A stretch of 54,471 nucleotides of DNA from contig CAMWXE010000031.1 of NCBI GenBank assembly GCA_947178145.1, positions 1 through 54,471 of the forward strand, written 5' to 3'. The translations under genes were made by a program, and so were the position numbers. The notes under the pieces are model-generated. The model was not told the DNA's origin, did no database searches, and was given only the letters and a program-made list of their open reading frames with translations. Positions 8,053 through 17,667 of the stretch are shown one piece after another. Each line of letters opens with the position of its first letter. Position 1 is the stretch's first letter. This stretch comes from an uncultured Lachnospiraceae bacterium (GTDB lineage: Bacteria; Bacillota; Clostridia; Lachnospirales; Lachnospiraceae).

Positions 8053-10179
8053 ATGGAATACATGACGTTTAGTGAGAAAAAAGACAAGTCCTACAAAACA
8101 TACAGTATGGAACTTGCAGGACGCACATTGACAGTTGATATCGGAAGAGTGGCCGCGCAGGCAAACGGAGCAGCACTGATGCACTATGGCGATACGACAG
8201 TACTTTGTACAGCGACAGCATCAGATAAGCCAAGAGATGGCATTGATTTCTTCCCCCTCTCTGTGGAGTATGAGGAGAAGCTTTACTCTGTAGGAAAGAT
8301 TCCGGGAGGTTTTAATAAGAGAGAGGGCAAGGCGAGTGAGAATGCAATCCTGACAAGCCGTGTAATTGACAGACCGATGCGTCCGTTGTTCCCGAAGGAT
8401 TACAGAAATGATGTTACGTTAAATAATATGGTGATGAGTGTTGATCCGGAGTGTCGTCCAGAGTTGGTTGCGATGATCGGTTCTGCGATTGTCACTTCGA
8501 TATCAGACATTCCGTTTGACGGACCATGTGCAACGACACAGATGGGACTTGTCGACGGGGAGTTTGTGGTAAATCCGAATCAGGAGCAGTGGAAGAACGG
8601 TGATTTACAGCTCACTGTGGCATCTACGAGCCAGAAGGTTATCATGATTGAGGCTGGTGCAAACGAAGTGCCGGAGAATAAGATGATTGAGGCAATCTAC
8701 AAGTGCCATGAGATCAATCAGACAATCATCGCGTTTATCAACCAGATTGTGGCTGAGACTGGCAAGGCAAAACATGCGTATACAAGCTGCGCAATTCCGG
8801 AGGAGATGTTTGCAAAGATTAAGGAGATCGTTCCTCCCGAGGAGATGGAAGTCGCTGTATTTACAGATGAGAAGCAGGTAAGGGAAGAGAATATCCGCAG
8901 GATTACCGAGAAGCTTGAGGAAGCCTTTGCAGACAATGAGGAGTGGCTTGCCATCCTTGGAGAGGCGATTTATCAGTATCAGAAGAAGACAGTCCGCAAG
9001 ATGATTTTGAAGGATCAAAAGCGCCCGGATGGACGTGCGATCACGCAGATTCGTCCGCTTGCGGCTGAGGTCGATATTATTCCGAGAGTACATGGTTCTG
9101 CGATGTTTACACGCGGACAGACACAGATCTGTACAGTTACGACGCTGGCACCATTGTCAGAGGTTCAGAAGATTGACGGTCTTGACGAGAACGAGACAGC
9201 AAAGCGATATATGCATCACTATAACTTCCCGTCCTATTCTGTGGGTGAGACAAAGCCGTCGAGAGGACCGGGACGCCGCGAGATTGGCCATGGTGCATTG
9301 GCGGAGAAGGCGCTTGTGCCGGTAATTCCTTCTGAGGAAGACTTTCCGTATGCAATTCGTACGGTATCAGAGACATTTGAGTCAAACGGTTCGACTTCAC
9401 AGGGATCGATTTGTGCATCTACGATGTCGCTGATGGCGGCTGGTGTGCCGATTAAGAAACCGGTAGCAGGTATTTCCTGTGGTCTGGTGACAGGTGATAC
9501 AGATGATGATTATATTGTACTGACAGATATTCAGGGACTTGAGGACTTCTTTGGAGATATGGACTTTAAGGTGGCAGGTACGAAGGATGGTATTACAGCG
9601 ATTCAGATGGATATCAAGATTCATGGTCTGACAAGGCCGATCGTCGAGGAGGCGATTGCCAAGACAAGAGATGCCAGAATGTATATCCTGAACGAGATCA
9701 TGCTTCCCTGCATCAGTCAGCCAAGACCGACTGTCGGCGAGTATGCGCCTAAGATTATCCAGACAAAGATTGACCCGGAAAAGATTGGTGATGTGGTAGG
9801 GCAGAGAGGCAAAACTATCAACACAATTATCGAACAGACAGGCGTCAAGATTGACATTTCAGATGATGGATTTGTGAGCATCTGCGGCACAGACCAGAAG
9901 ATGATGGACAAGGCTTGTGAGATGATCAAGATTATCACGACGGATTTTGAGGCAGGTCAGGTATTTAAGGGCAAGGTAGTAAGCATTAAGGAATTTGGTG
10001 CATTTCTGGAGTTTGCTCCTGGAAAAGAGGGCATGGTGCATATCTCTAAGATTGCGAAGGAGAGAATCAACCACGTGGAGGATGTGCTCACACTTGGCGA
10101 TGTTGTCACGGTTGTGTGCCTTGGCAGGGACAAGATGGGACGCATCAGCTTCTCAATGAAAGACGTGGCACAGCAATAG
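8053..10179 (+). CDS. pnp: Polyribonucleotide nucleotidyltransferase (PNPase)
   Basis: PNPase is the phosphorolytic 3'-5' exoribonuclease of RNA turnover. The order is: first RNase PH domain (about residues 10-145, with VLCTATASDKPR and GFNKREGKASENAILTSR), the alpha-helical domain, the second and catalytic RNase PH domain (with RPDGRAITQIRPL and TFESNGSTSQGSICASTMSL), then KH (GDVVGQRGKTINTIIEQTG) and S1 (VFKGKVVSIKEFGAFLEF) domains. Length of about 708 residues is standard. A TTG at 8044 is in frame, but ATG 8053 lies 11 bases from AAAGGAG (8034-8041), so I prefer it. A terminator follows. Confidence 0.96.
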   Translation: MEYMTFSEKKDKSYKTYSMELAGRTLTVDIGRVAAQANGAALMHYGDTTVLCTATASDKPRDGIDFFPLSVEYEEKLYSVGKIPGGFNKREGKASENAILTSRVIDRPMRPLFPKDYRNDVTLNNMVMSVDPECRPELVAMIGSAIVTSISDIPFDGPCATTQMGLVDGEFVVNPNQEQWKNGDLQLTVASTSQKVIMIEAGANEVPENKMIEAIYKCHEINQTIIAFINQIVAETGKAKHAYTSCAIPEEMFAKIKEIVPPEEMEVAVFTDEKQVREENIRRITEKLEEAFADNEEWLAILGEAIYQYQKKTVRKMILKDQKRPDGRAITQIRPLAAEVDIIPRVHGSAMFTRGQTQICTVTTLAPLSEVQKIDGLDENETAKRYMHHYNFPSYSVGETKPSRGPGRREIGHGALAEKALVPVIPSEEDFPYAIRTVSETFESNGSTSQGSICASTMSLMAAGVPIKKPVAGISCGLVTGDTDDDYIVLTDIQGLEDFFGDMDFKVAGTKDGITAIQMDIKIHGLTRPIVEEAIAKTRDARMYILNEIMLPCISQPRPTVGEYAPKIIQTKIDPEKIGDVVGQRGKTINTIIEQTGVKIDISDDGFVSICGTDQKMMDKACEMIKIITTDFEAGQVFKGKVVSIKEFGAFLEFAPGKEGMVHISKIAKERINHVEDVLTLGDVVTVVCLGRDKMGRISFSMKDVAQQ

Positions 10180-10198
10180 CAGAATAGCAGCAAATGAT

Positions 10199-10243
10199 AT
10201 CAGGGAGACAGCGCTCGTCAAGAGAGTGTCTCCCTGATTTTTA
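10199..10243 (+). terminator. Intrinsic terminator after pnp
   Basis: A 12-bp perfect stem (10199-10210 with 10227-10238) encloses a 16-base loop that can itself pair partly, and is followed by a T-run (10238-10242). Confidence 0.85.
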
Positions 10244-10407
10244 GCCGTCAAAGGCGGCATGGGGATTGATATGGAAGAACAACACAAAAGGCGCGTGCGT
10301 TACAAGGGGACGCACACCCGGAAAATTGAAAGGAAAAAGGAACGGTTCAGAACAGGATTTGGCGTGGTTTGATGCCTGTACAGAACCGCTACAGGGGAAA
10401 ATGCAAA

Positions 10408-10821
10408 ATGGGATACATTGAAGAGACAAATGAATTGCGGCTTGATTTCAAGAAAATCGCAGGTATGTCCGGGCAGGAGGTCATTCCTGTCGCGATTCAG
10501 AATGCGGATACCAGAGAGGTAATCCTTGTGGCATACACCAACGAGCAGGCGATGCTTGAGTCCGTCCGGCTGCGCAGATTAGTGCTTTGGAGCACCTCGC
10601 GAAACGAGCTGTGGCACAAGGGAAAGACATCGGGCAATGAGTTTGAGCTGGTTGATATCTTTGTCAACTGTGAACAAAATTCGCTGGTGTACAAGGTCAG
10701 GCCAATGAACGGAAACATTTGCCATACGTCGTATAATGGAGTGGCAAACAACTGTTTTTACAGGCGGCTGGACATGGATAACATGAAACTGGTAAATATC
10801 AATGAGGAAAGAGGAGCATAA
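10408..10821 (+). CDS. Divergent HisI-like (phosphoribosyl-AMP cyclohydrolase family) protein
   Basis: HisI opens the purine ring of PR-AMP in histidine synthesis. The family core is recognisable: IPVAIQNADTREVILVAYTN, LVLWSTSRNELWHKGKTSGN, then the C-terminal CHT and NNCF elements. The three zinc cysteines are present (NCEQN, ICHT, NNCF). However, the usual DCDxD motif reads NCEQN, so three acidic Mg ligands are Asn, Glu and Asn. No other his gene is nearby. It may be a catalytically altered or repurposed paralogue. ATG 10408 follows aggggaaa; an upstream TTG/ATG at 10369/10372 lies inside a hairpin (CGGTTC 10343-10348 with GAACCG 10383-10388). The fold assignment is firm and the function open. 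Confidence 0.7.
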   Translation: MGYIEETNELRLDFKKIAGMSGQEVIPVAIQNADTREVILVAYTNEQAMLESVRLRRLVLWSTSRNELWHKGKTSGNEFELVDIFVNCEQNSLVYKVRPMNGNICHTSYNGVANNCFYRRLDMDNMKLVNINEERGA

Positions 10822-10885
10822 TAAAATTCGCAGGCAGGGTGCGGAAAAAGAAAGCAGAAAACTGCAGTAACGGAAAGGAGCAATT

Positions 10886-12316
10886 ATGAAAGTTCAGGGG
10901 AGTTTGTTTATTCAGGAGAAGAAAGCTCTGCTAAAGAAACTGTTGGATAAGCTGTTAGCGCAGTATCCATACGCATCGATTCTGGCAGAGGACGCAAAGT
11001 CAAGAAGTTATAATGTTTCAAGGAAGAATATGAGTGTCGGTGAGGGGGTCCGCGGTACTTCCAGAGGATTTGTGGTGAAGGTATCAGATGGAAGACATTA
11101 TGCGGAATATTCTTTTAACCAGATTTCCGCGGATAATTTGGATAATATCTGCGCCCGTATCAGGGAGTTGGTGGAATCTTCCGACAAGATTATGCCGGGT
11201 GGACTATGCGAGAGTGAATACCAGGTGCCCATACAGGAAGAGACAGTGTTCAGTGGCAGTACAGATTATGAGATTGATCCTGAGACACTGGGGGATGACG
11301 CGATATTGGAGCATCTGACTGCAGTCAAGGAGAAAGGGCTGGCAGTCAGTGAGAAGATTTTGGATTGTCAGGTAACATGTGGTTATCAGAAGTATACAAA
11401 GCTCTTTTTGTCCGGAGGCAGAGTCATGGAGCAGAGTGTTATGTGGATGACAGGCCGCATGCATTTTATTGCTGCGAAAGGTGAGGAGATTAAGTCTTAT
11501 TTTAAGTCCTATTCTAATCTGGGCGGGGCGGAGGTACTCTCACAGATTGATGCGGATATCGCGGACTGTGCGAAAGTCGTGCTGGAGCTGCTGGAGAGTG
11601 AGCCCATAATTCCGGGGGAATACGACTGCATCTGTTCGCCGGAAGTCACAGGTATGATTGTGCACGAGGCGTTTGGGCATGGCGTTGAGATGGATATGTT
11701 TGTGAAGAAGCGTGCGCTGGCGGAGCAGTATGTAGGCGAACGTGTGGCGTCAGACCTTGTTACAATGCACGATGGTGCCTCGGCGGCATCTGAGGTGGCG
11801 ACTTACTTTTTTGACGATGAGGGAACGATGGCACATGATACCACAGTGATTGAGAAGGGAATCCTGAAAAGCGGAATCAGCGACTTGCAGTCTGCCCTGA
11901 TCCTGCAGACAGAGCCCACTGGAAACGGAAGAAGAGAAAGCTTCCGGAGGAAAGCATACACGCGCATGACCAATACCTTTTTTGAGGGTGGGACAGACAC
12001 AGTGGAGGAGATGATCGCATCGGTCAAATATGGTTTTCTGTTGGAGAATCCCCAGAACGGCATGGAAGATCCAAAGAATTGGGGGATTCAGTGCATGGTC
12101 AATATTGCACGGGAAATTCGTGATGGGAAGTTGACGGGGAAAATATTTTCTCCGATCGTTCTCACGGGATATGTTCCTGATTTGTTAAAGTCCATTTCCA
12201 TGATGTCGGAGCAAGTGCTGCTCGGCGGAGGCGGCATGTGCGGAAAGGGATATAAGGAGTTGGTAAAGGTATCCGATGGCGGCCCTTATATCAAGGCGAA
12301 AATCCGTCTTGGATAG
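10886..12316 (+). CDS. tldD: TldD-family metalloprotease subunit
   Basis: TldD forms a heterodimer with TldE (PmbA) that degrades unfolded peptides and, in some species, matures ribosomally made peptides. This 476-residue protein carries the zinc motif HExxxH as HEAFGHGVEMD near residue 258 and the C-terminal glycine-rich QVLLGGGGMCGKGYK that fits TldD. Start ATG 10886 has a GGAAAGGAG site. The partner gene follows 59 bases downstream. No recognisable RiPP precursor or modification enzyme is near, so a general proteolytic role is more likely. Confidence 0.88.
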   Translation: MKVQGSLFIQEKKALLKKLLDKLLAQYPYASILAEDAKSRSYNVSRKNMSVGEGVRGTSRGFVVKVSDGRHYAEYSFNQISADNLDNICARIRELVESSDKIMPGGLCESEYQVPIQEETVFSGSTDYEIDPETLGDDAILEHLTAVKEKGLAVSEKILDCQVTCGYQKYTKLFLSGGRVMEQSVMWMTGRMHFIAAKGEEIKSYFKSYSNLGGAEVLSQIDADIADCAKVVLELLESEPIIPGEYDCICSPEVTGMIVHEAFGHGVEMDMFVKKRALAEQYVGERVASDLVTMHDGASAASEVATYFFDDEGTMAHDTTVIEKGILKSGISDLQSALILQTEPTGNGRRESFRRKAYTRMTNTFFEGGTDTVEEMIASVKYGFLLENPQNGMEDPKNWGIQCMVNIAREIRDGKLTGKIFSPIVLTGYVPDLLKSISMMSEQVLLGGGGMCGKGYKELVKVSDGGPYIKAKIRLG

Positions 12317-12375
12317 TAGTCATCCGGCAAATAGATAAATTATAAAAATGCAAATAGGAAAGGCAGGGAAAGATC

Positions 12376-13653
12376 TTGATCAAACAGATTAGAGCTGTAT
12401 TAGAGCAGCTGGGGATAGCAGAGTACCGCATTGTGGAGAGTGTGCAGGAGTCACTGGAGAGTTTTTTTGTCAGGAAAAAACTGGATTTGAAGAGGCGGAC
12501 GGATTTGACAGATTACAGCGTTGTCGTGTTTTGTCCGCATGAGAAGAATGGCAAACGGATGCTTGGTTCTTCGGCAGTCAACATTCATCCAGGAATGGAG
12601 ACGGATGAAATCAGGGAGACATTGCAGAAGGCATATCAGGCAGCAGCGCTGGTATGCAATGAATACTATGAACTGAATCGTGGTGAAAAAGAAGATTTTG
12701 TCGCATCAAACAGTCGTTTTGCAGGTCAAAGTCTTGAGGAGAGCACCAGACAGATTGTTGAGGCACTGTATGCATCGGACACTTCCGGGAAGGTGTTCAT
12801 CAATTCCGCTGAAGTATTTGCAAGGCGCGTTGTGAGCCGGATTGTAAATTCCAGGGGCGTGGATGTGCGTTATGAGACCTGTCTGGTTTCCGGCGAGTAT
12901 GTGGTGCAGTGTATCGAACCGCGGGATGTGGAGACCTATCATTCGTTTTCGTATGATGATGCAGAGATTGACGCACTGCGCCGGGACGTGGCAGAAGCCT
13001 TTGCGATGACGCAGGCCAGGGCGGAGGCAGACAGACCGCCCAGGGCAGGGGAGTACACAATCCTTCTTTCGGGGAAAAATCTGCAGGAAATCATGCAGTA
13101 TTACTGTGTGCGTTCCAGCGCAGGGATTATTTACCAGAAATACTCCAATTATCAGATTGGAGACCATGTGCAGGGAGATGCGGTGCAGGGGGATGCACTT
13201 ACAATATACATGAAGGCAAAAGAGCCATACAGCGATGAGGGGATTCCGATGAAAGACCGCATGCTCATGGAGAACGGGATATTGAAAATGTTTCATGGAG
13301 GTTGCAGGACTTCCTATTATCTAGGCATTGAGCCTACAGGGGACTATCACAGTATTTCCGTGCCGGTCGGAAGCAGGACGATGGAAGAGTTAAAGTCGTC
13401 TCCCTGTCTGCATATCGTAAGTTTTTCTGATTTTCAGATGAATGTCTTATCAGGACATTTTGGAGGGGAAATCCGGCTTGCATTTTTGTACGACGGTGAA
13501 AAAGTGACACCTGTGACAGGCGGTTCGATCAATGGCAGCATTTTGGAAGTGCAGGGCAACATGATATTTTCCAAAGAACGCTATCGGAACGACGAATATG
13601 AAGGACCCTATGCAGTCAGAATGGAAAACGTAAAGGTAGCTGGAATCGAATAA
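12376..13653 (+). CDS. TldE/PmbA-family partner protease subunit
   Basis: This 425-residue protein belongs to the TldD/PmbA family but lacks the HExxxH zinc motif, as expected for the non-catalytic TldE half of the heterodimer. The C-terminal part has the family pattern (SGHFGGEIRLAFLYDGEKVTPVTGGSINGSI). The start is a TTG at 12376 behind aggcaggg. It is coupled to tldD and ends at a bidirectional terminator shared with the opposing permease gene. Confidence 0.85.
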   Translation: MIKQIRAVLEQLGIAEYRIVESVQESLESFFVRKKLDLKRRTDLTDYSVVVFCPHEKNGKRMLGSSAVNIHPGMETDEIRETLQKAYQAAALVCNEYYELNRGEKEDFVASNSRFAGQSLEESTRQIVEALYASDTSGKVFINSAEVFARRVVSRIVNSRGVDVRYETCLVSGEYVVQCIEPRDVETYHSFSYDDAEIDALRRDVAEAFAMTQARAEADRPPRAGEYTILLSGKNLQEIMQYYCVRSSAGIIYQKYSNYQIGDHVQGDAVQGDALTIYMKAKEPYSDEGIPMKDRMLMENGILKMFHGGCRTSYYLGIEPTGDYHSISVPVGSRTMEELKSSPCLHIVSFSDFQMNVLSGHFGGEIRLAFLYDGEKVTPVTGGSINGSILEVQGNMIFSKERYRNDEYEGPYAVRMENVKVAGIE

Positions 13654-13690
13654 AATAAGCCCCTGTGCGCTGTACAGGGGCTTATTTTTG
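13654..13690. terminator. Bidirectional terminator between convergent genes
   Basis: A perfect 13-bp stem (13654-13666 with 13674-13686) has a 7-base loop, with As on the left and Ts on the right. It directly follows the tldE stop and lies just beyond the stop of the minus-strand permease. Confidence 0.9.
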
Positions 13691-13697
13691 ATTGCTG

Positions 13698-14447
13698 TCA
13701 GGCTTTTTGGGATTTGCGGGCTGACAGGATTGTGGTGAGATAGATGCAGATAATCCCAAGCACAAAATACAGCAAACGGGTTGTGAGAAATGCGGCACTG
13801 AGTTCAAATACAGGTTCACCGTCCGCGCCAACAGGAAGTGTCAGTGGAACAGTAGAGAAATATCCTGCGCCAAAAAAGTCAAAGGCACTTGGCATGGGAA
13901 TGCTGCTCAGTGCGAAGGAAGCCAGCATCAGTATATAGACCAGACTGCGGTGAAGACTTCCAAGCAGCTGCCCAAGACCGGTGAAAAGCACAAAGCAGGG
14001 CAGCAGGAGCAGAACAGACGGAAGGATGAACGCAGCAAAATCATGGAACCGGAAAAAACTGACATAGAACATCAGTCCGAGTGCAATCACCACAAGATAA
14101 ATCAACAAAAAACAGATACCTGCTGCCAGCGTCCGTATCATGGTCTGGCAAAGTGACGAGACTGGTGTGGCAGATGTCAGGACTTCTACCTGCTTCTGTT
14201 TGCGGCTGTAATACCTGGCAAGCAGGAGCAGGACTGTAATCATCGCAAGCGAAAGTGTCCTGCCGAGATAGACGCAGTAGCTCCACACGGAAAAAGGCGC
14301 AGTGTATGCGGTTCCCATGATGATCTCATATGACAGGATAAACCATGCAAACAGTCCGTTGACGAGAAGCATTCCGAAGAAGATTTTGTTCAGAAGCATC
14401 CGCCGCAGCTCATAGTATATTATTTTTATTATTACATAGTTCCCCAT
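13698..14447 (-). CDS. ABC-2 type transporter permease
   Basis: A 249-residue integral membrane protein with about six hydrophobic helices (for example IFFGMLLVNGLFAWFILSYEI, AAGICFLLIYLVVIALGLMFYV, LLYFVLGIICIYLTTIL). It is the last gene of the minus-strand operon and overlaps the stop of the permease-peptidase gene by 16 bases. An in-frame ATG nine codons upstream (14474) exists, but the ATG ending at 14447 has a GGAGGAG site eight bases away, so I use that start. It probably pairs with the membrane half of the upstream fusion and with the ATPase to form one transporter. The substrate is unknown. Confidence 0.75.
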   Translation of the reverse strand: MGNYVIIKIIYYELRRMLLNKIFFGMLLVNGLFAWFILSYEIIMGTAYTAPFSVWSYCVYLGRTLSLAMITVLLLLARYYSRKQKQVEVLTSATPVSSLCQTMIRTLAAGICFLLIYLVVIALGLMFYVSFFRFHDFAAFILPSVLLLLPCFVLFTGLGQLLGSLHRSLVYILMLASFALSSIPMPSAFDFFGAGYFSTVPLTLPVGADGEPVFELSAAFLTTRLLYFVLGIICIYLTTILSARKSQKA

Positions 14448-16615
14448 TTCACACGCTCCTCCGTCAATCCGCAATATTGCAGAAAATCTGCAAACCCAAA
14501 TCCGTTCTCACGAAAGTCATCTTGTTTCTCATACATCTGGCGCAGAATCGCATCCATCGCACCCTCGCCCCCGACCAGTTCTTCCGCTTTCAGTATCATC
14601 AACGGCATGCGGTGATAGTGGTTGATAGCACTGTTTGCGGCCGCGATATGGGACTGATACAGCTCGGGGAGCAGCTCCAGATATTCCGGGTGCCGGTTGT
14701 AGAAACTGCGGTTCTGATTGTCAACGGCTTCCTTCCACGCATCGACATAGTACTGCTGTGCATAGAGCTCCCCATATTTTTCTTTGACCAGGCGGTAAGT
14801 GGAGTAGACAGTCAGGCCCTCCGAACTCCACAAATCTTCCTGTGCACATTCAAGACCAAGACCGCCCCACCACTGATGAATCATCTCATGGATAAAGACT
14901 TCCGTTGCACTGGCACCCTTGTCCTTGTCGCGCAGCGTATCCGGCGCCAGTACTGTCTCAAACCATGTGGAGACACCGTGCAGTGCATAGCCGCCCCCAT
15001 ACATGGAGCTCTCCTGACGCAGGAGCAGATGATCCTGCTCTGCTGACCAGAGTTCTCCGTAATGTTCCCCGCAGTATGTGAGAATGTCGATGATTGTCTG
15101 CTGGATATCGTTTTCCACGACAATATCCTGATATGCCGTTCCATAGGCGAAATCGACCTGTAACTGGCCGACCTGGAACGTATCGATAGTGTAATATCCT
15201 GCTGTAAAATCGAGGACAATTTCGGAACATGCCGCGGTCCATGTTTTAGTGCCGTCGCCATTGCTGGCAAAGCCGGTCATTTGTGTATAGTCAAGAAACG
15301 GCGTCAGATTGTCAGGGATTGTGATATCGATCACAGCACTGCCGCGGGAAGAATAATAGTTGTCCAGTCTGGGTACGATCGCGGTTGTGGATAGTGAGAT
15401 AAAGTCATGGTCTATGGTATCCTTTACCAGGGAGGAAGCCCAACATCGTGCTTGTGTGGGAAAGCCGCTGTACTCGATCACAAGCGTCTTGTGATAAAGA
15501 TCTTCCGGCAGTTCGAAATAAGTGGGGCGCCGTCCGTTGTTATCATCGTCCACTGTTCGAAAAGGTACATTTTCCCCGTCATATGTCATCTTTGTGATTT
15601 TGTAGCCGGGGTTGAGCCACAATACATCCTCGCCGCGATAAGGAACCTGTATGTCATACTCTGCCCTTGCGGATATTGTGCCCAACGCCGGATTCAGGTT
15701 GAGGCTGTACTGAATCGCGCTGATTTTGTTGGCATCGTCTATTTCTATAATAAGATGATCTATATATTCGTAATCGTCTGGTCCGTGGTCAATAAAGGGC
15801 TGATAATGCCAGAGGAGAATTCCGCCCGCAGCAAACAGGACGGCGGATGTCAGAACAGGCAACTTTTTCATGTTTTTGCAAAAGGAAAAGGCAAGTCCTT
15901 TCTGGTATTTGCGAACACACAAAATAGAAACCAGCCAGATTCCGAGTGCAATGCAGAGCCAGATGATCCGCGTGTATATTCCAATGCGCAGAGGCCAGAT
16001 GGAAGAAAAACCGTCAGAGTATGTGATGACATACGGATTGATCCAGCGCATGAAATAATCGGAGGAGGCAATACCGCTGACACTGACGCCAGTCAGCGCG
16101 ACAAAGAGCACGGCAGAAAGCTCGACGCGCCGCGTAATCTGGTAGAAGGCGTCCGCAAACAATATGGAAATCCACCAGGTCGGGAGCATAAAGACCACAA
16201 AATTTGCCAGATAAAAGCCTGCCGAAAATAAGTAGGACATCCTGGCGGCCGTGTAGGGCAGATAAACCAGTGCGGTGAGTGCCGCCGCAATCGCAGATAT
16301 CGTCAACAGCGCCAAAGTCCTGGCAGCAGACAGGAGTGCCGGCGGTGCAACAGCATCTGTCAGGATATGCACACCGCTGCGCTGCAGTCTGTCAGCCTCC
16401 ATTATCATGACCACAGCCCACAGAATCGCACCGATGGTCGTTCCTGACATGACGGGAGTCAGAATATAGCGCGCTGACATGACACGGGAGCCGGAAAAGT
16501 CATATAAAATATTCCCCAGGGGCAGTGAGAGCATGGATAAAACTGCTGCTGCAAGAACAGTCCCGGACAGCAGCAGCCGTCTCAACTCCACACGGTAAAA
16601 AGAAAACAATTTCAT
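14432..16615 (-). CDS. ABC-type permease fused to an M1-family (gluzincin) peptidase
   Basis: A 727-residue two-part protein. The first ~260 residues are ABC-2-like membrane segments (about six helices). The C-terminal part is an extracytoplasmic M1-like region with the zinc motif HEMIH at about residues 576-580 and the third ligand Glu 18 residues later (LWSSEG), i.e. HExxH-x18-E. The exopeptidase GAMEN motif is not recognisable (GGGYALHG lies near its place), so aminopeptidase activity is not certain. Its ATG overlaps the ATPase stop (ATGA). Combined permease/M1 proteins are known from Bacteroidetes and some Firmicutes ABC systems; the substrate is unknown. The context suggests a surface peptide sensed, cleaved or expelled by the system. 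Confidence 0.85.
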   Translation of the reverse strand: MKLFSFYRVELRRLLLSGTVLAAAVLSMLSLPLGNILYDFSGSRVMSARYILTPVMSGTTIGAILWAVVMIMEADRLQRSGVHILTDAVAPPALLSAARTLALLTISAIAAALTALVYLPYTAARMSYLFSAGFYLANFVVFMLPTWWISILFADAFYQITRRVELSAVLFVALTGVSVSGIASSDYFMRWINPYVITYSDGFSSIWPLRIGIYTRIIWLCIALGIWLVSILCVRKYQKGLAFSFCKNMKKLPVLTSAVLFAAGGILLWHYQPFIDHGPDDYEYIDHLIIEIDDANKISAIQYSLNLNPALGTISARAEYDIQVPYRGEDVLWLNPGYKITKMTYDGENVPFRTVDDDNNGRRPTYFELPEDLYHKTLVIEYSGFPTQARCWASSLVKDTIDHDFISLSTTAIVPRLDNYYSSRGSAVIDITIPDNLTPFLDYTQMTGFASNGDGTKTWTAACSEIVLDFTAGYYTIDTFQVGQLQVDFAYGTAYQDIVVENDIQQTIIDILTYCGEHYGELWSAEQDHLLLRQESSMYGGGYALHGVSTWFETVLAPDTLRDKDKGASATEVFIHEMIHQWWGGLGLECAQEDLWSSEGLTVYSTYRLVKEKYGELYAQQYYVDAWKEAVDNQNRSFYNRHPEYLELLPELYQSHIAAANSAINHYHRMPLMILKAEELVGGEGAMDAILRQMYEKQDDFRENGFGFADFLQYCGLTEERVKWGTM

Positions 16616-17535
16616 CTTGCGCTAAGCTCCTCTCCTTGTTTTTCGTGAATGTTTTTGTTGACTGCAGGGACGGAAGATTTCCTGGCAGGGCTGTGAATGC
16701 AGTACAGGTAGGCATCTTCCAGTGTCGGCTCGCTGGGCTGTGCATATGGAGGAAGCTGTTCTGCGACTATGCGGGAACGGATTCCGTCAGCCGTATGGAC
16801 TTTGGAGACAATCTGGCACCCGTCAGGAACAGCGTCACCTGGCTGTGCGTGACAGATTCCCACATGATTTTCCGCCTGGGCGATGAGTGCCGGGGGCGTA
16901 CCGTCAAAGAGAATCAGGCCATCGTGGATTACAAGGACCCGGTTACAGACGGCCTGTACATCCTCGACAATATGTGTGGAGAGCAGGATAATCTTGTCCT
17001 GTGCCATTTCCGAGAAAATATTGCGGAACTTGACGCGCTCCTCGGGATCGAGACCGACAGTCGGCTCGTCCAGTATGATCAGCTGCGGATTGCCGAGCAG
17101 CGCCTGCGCGATGCCGACGCGCTGTCTCTGGCCGCCGGAGAGATTGCGTATGCGTATTTTCTCCTGTTCTGTCATGTTTGTCTGCTCTAAGACTTTTGTG
17201 ACTGCCTTTGTGTCTTTGATATTTTTGAGTGCTGCCATGTAGTCCAGGAACTGCCAGACGGTCAGTTCTTCGTACAATCCAAAACTCTGCGGCAGATAGC
17301 CAAGCTGTGATTTCAGATATTTTTCCTGTGAGAGAAGACTTTTACCATCTAACAGGATTTCGCCCCTGGTGGGCAGCAGTCCCGCGATCAATAGCTTCAT
17401 CAGCGTCGTCTTCCCCGCGCCGTTTGGGCCGAGAACCCCGATGAAGTTTGGACTTTCGGCGCTGAGAGAAACATCCTGCAGCGCTTTTTTGCCCGACGGA
17501 TAAATCATGGTAATATGGTTGACATCGATTTTCAT
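16612..17535 (-). CDS. ABC transporter ATP-binding protein
   Basis: A 307-residue ABC ATPase with Walker A GPNGAGKTTL, Q-loop YLPQSFGLYEELTVWQFLD, signature LSGGQRQRVGIAQAL, Walker B LIILDEPTVGLDPEE and switch His in LLSTHIVED. The ~80 residues beyond the nucleotide-binding domain are typical of ABC-2 exporter ATPases. A clean AAAGGAG site precedes the ATG. It overlaps the downstream permease-peptidase by four bases, so the subunits are translationally coupled. It should energise the two membrane proteins encoded after it. Confidence 0.92.
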   Translation of the reverse strand: MKIDVNHITMIYPSGKKALQDVSLSAESPNFIGVLGPNGAGKTTLMKLLIAGLLPTRGEILLDGKSLLSQEKYLKSQLGYLPQSFGLYEELTVWQFLDYMAALKNIKDTKAVTKVLEQTNMTEQEKIRIRNLSGGQRQRVGIAQALLGNPQLIILDEPTVGLDPEERVKFRNIFSEMAQDKIILLSTHIVEDVQAVCNRVLVIHDGLILFDGTPPALIAQAENHVGICHAQPGDAVPDGCQIVSKVHTADGIRSRIVAEQLPPYAQPSEPTLEDAYLYCIHSPARKSSVPAVNKNIHEKQGEELSAR

Positions 17536-17667
17536 ACAAAACTCCTTTTTCTTTCATGGATGGATATAGTTTAACATGATTTTAATGGAAGATGTCTGGA
17601 GATTGCGTGTATTTTATGTGGAGTTTGTGTGGAGAAAATAGTTCGCAGTGTTATGTCAATCCTGGAA

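Noticed and set aside
10886..13653. RiPP cluster around TldD/TldE
   Set aside because: No precursor-like small ORF, radical SAM, YcaO or dedicated exporter lies beside the pair; it looks like the general protease.
13744..13938. Short plus-strand frames opposite the ABC/M1 operon
   Set aside because: All are shadows of the minus-strand genes; none has a ribosome site or recognisable content.
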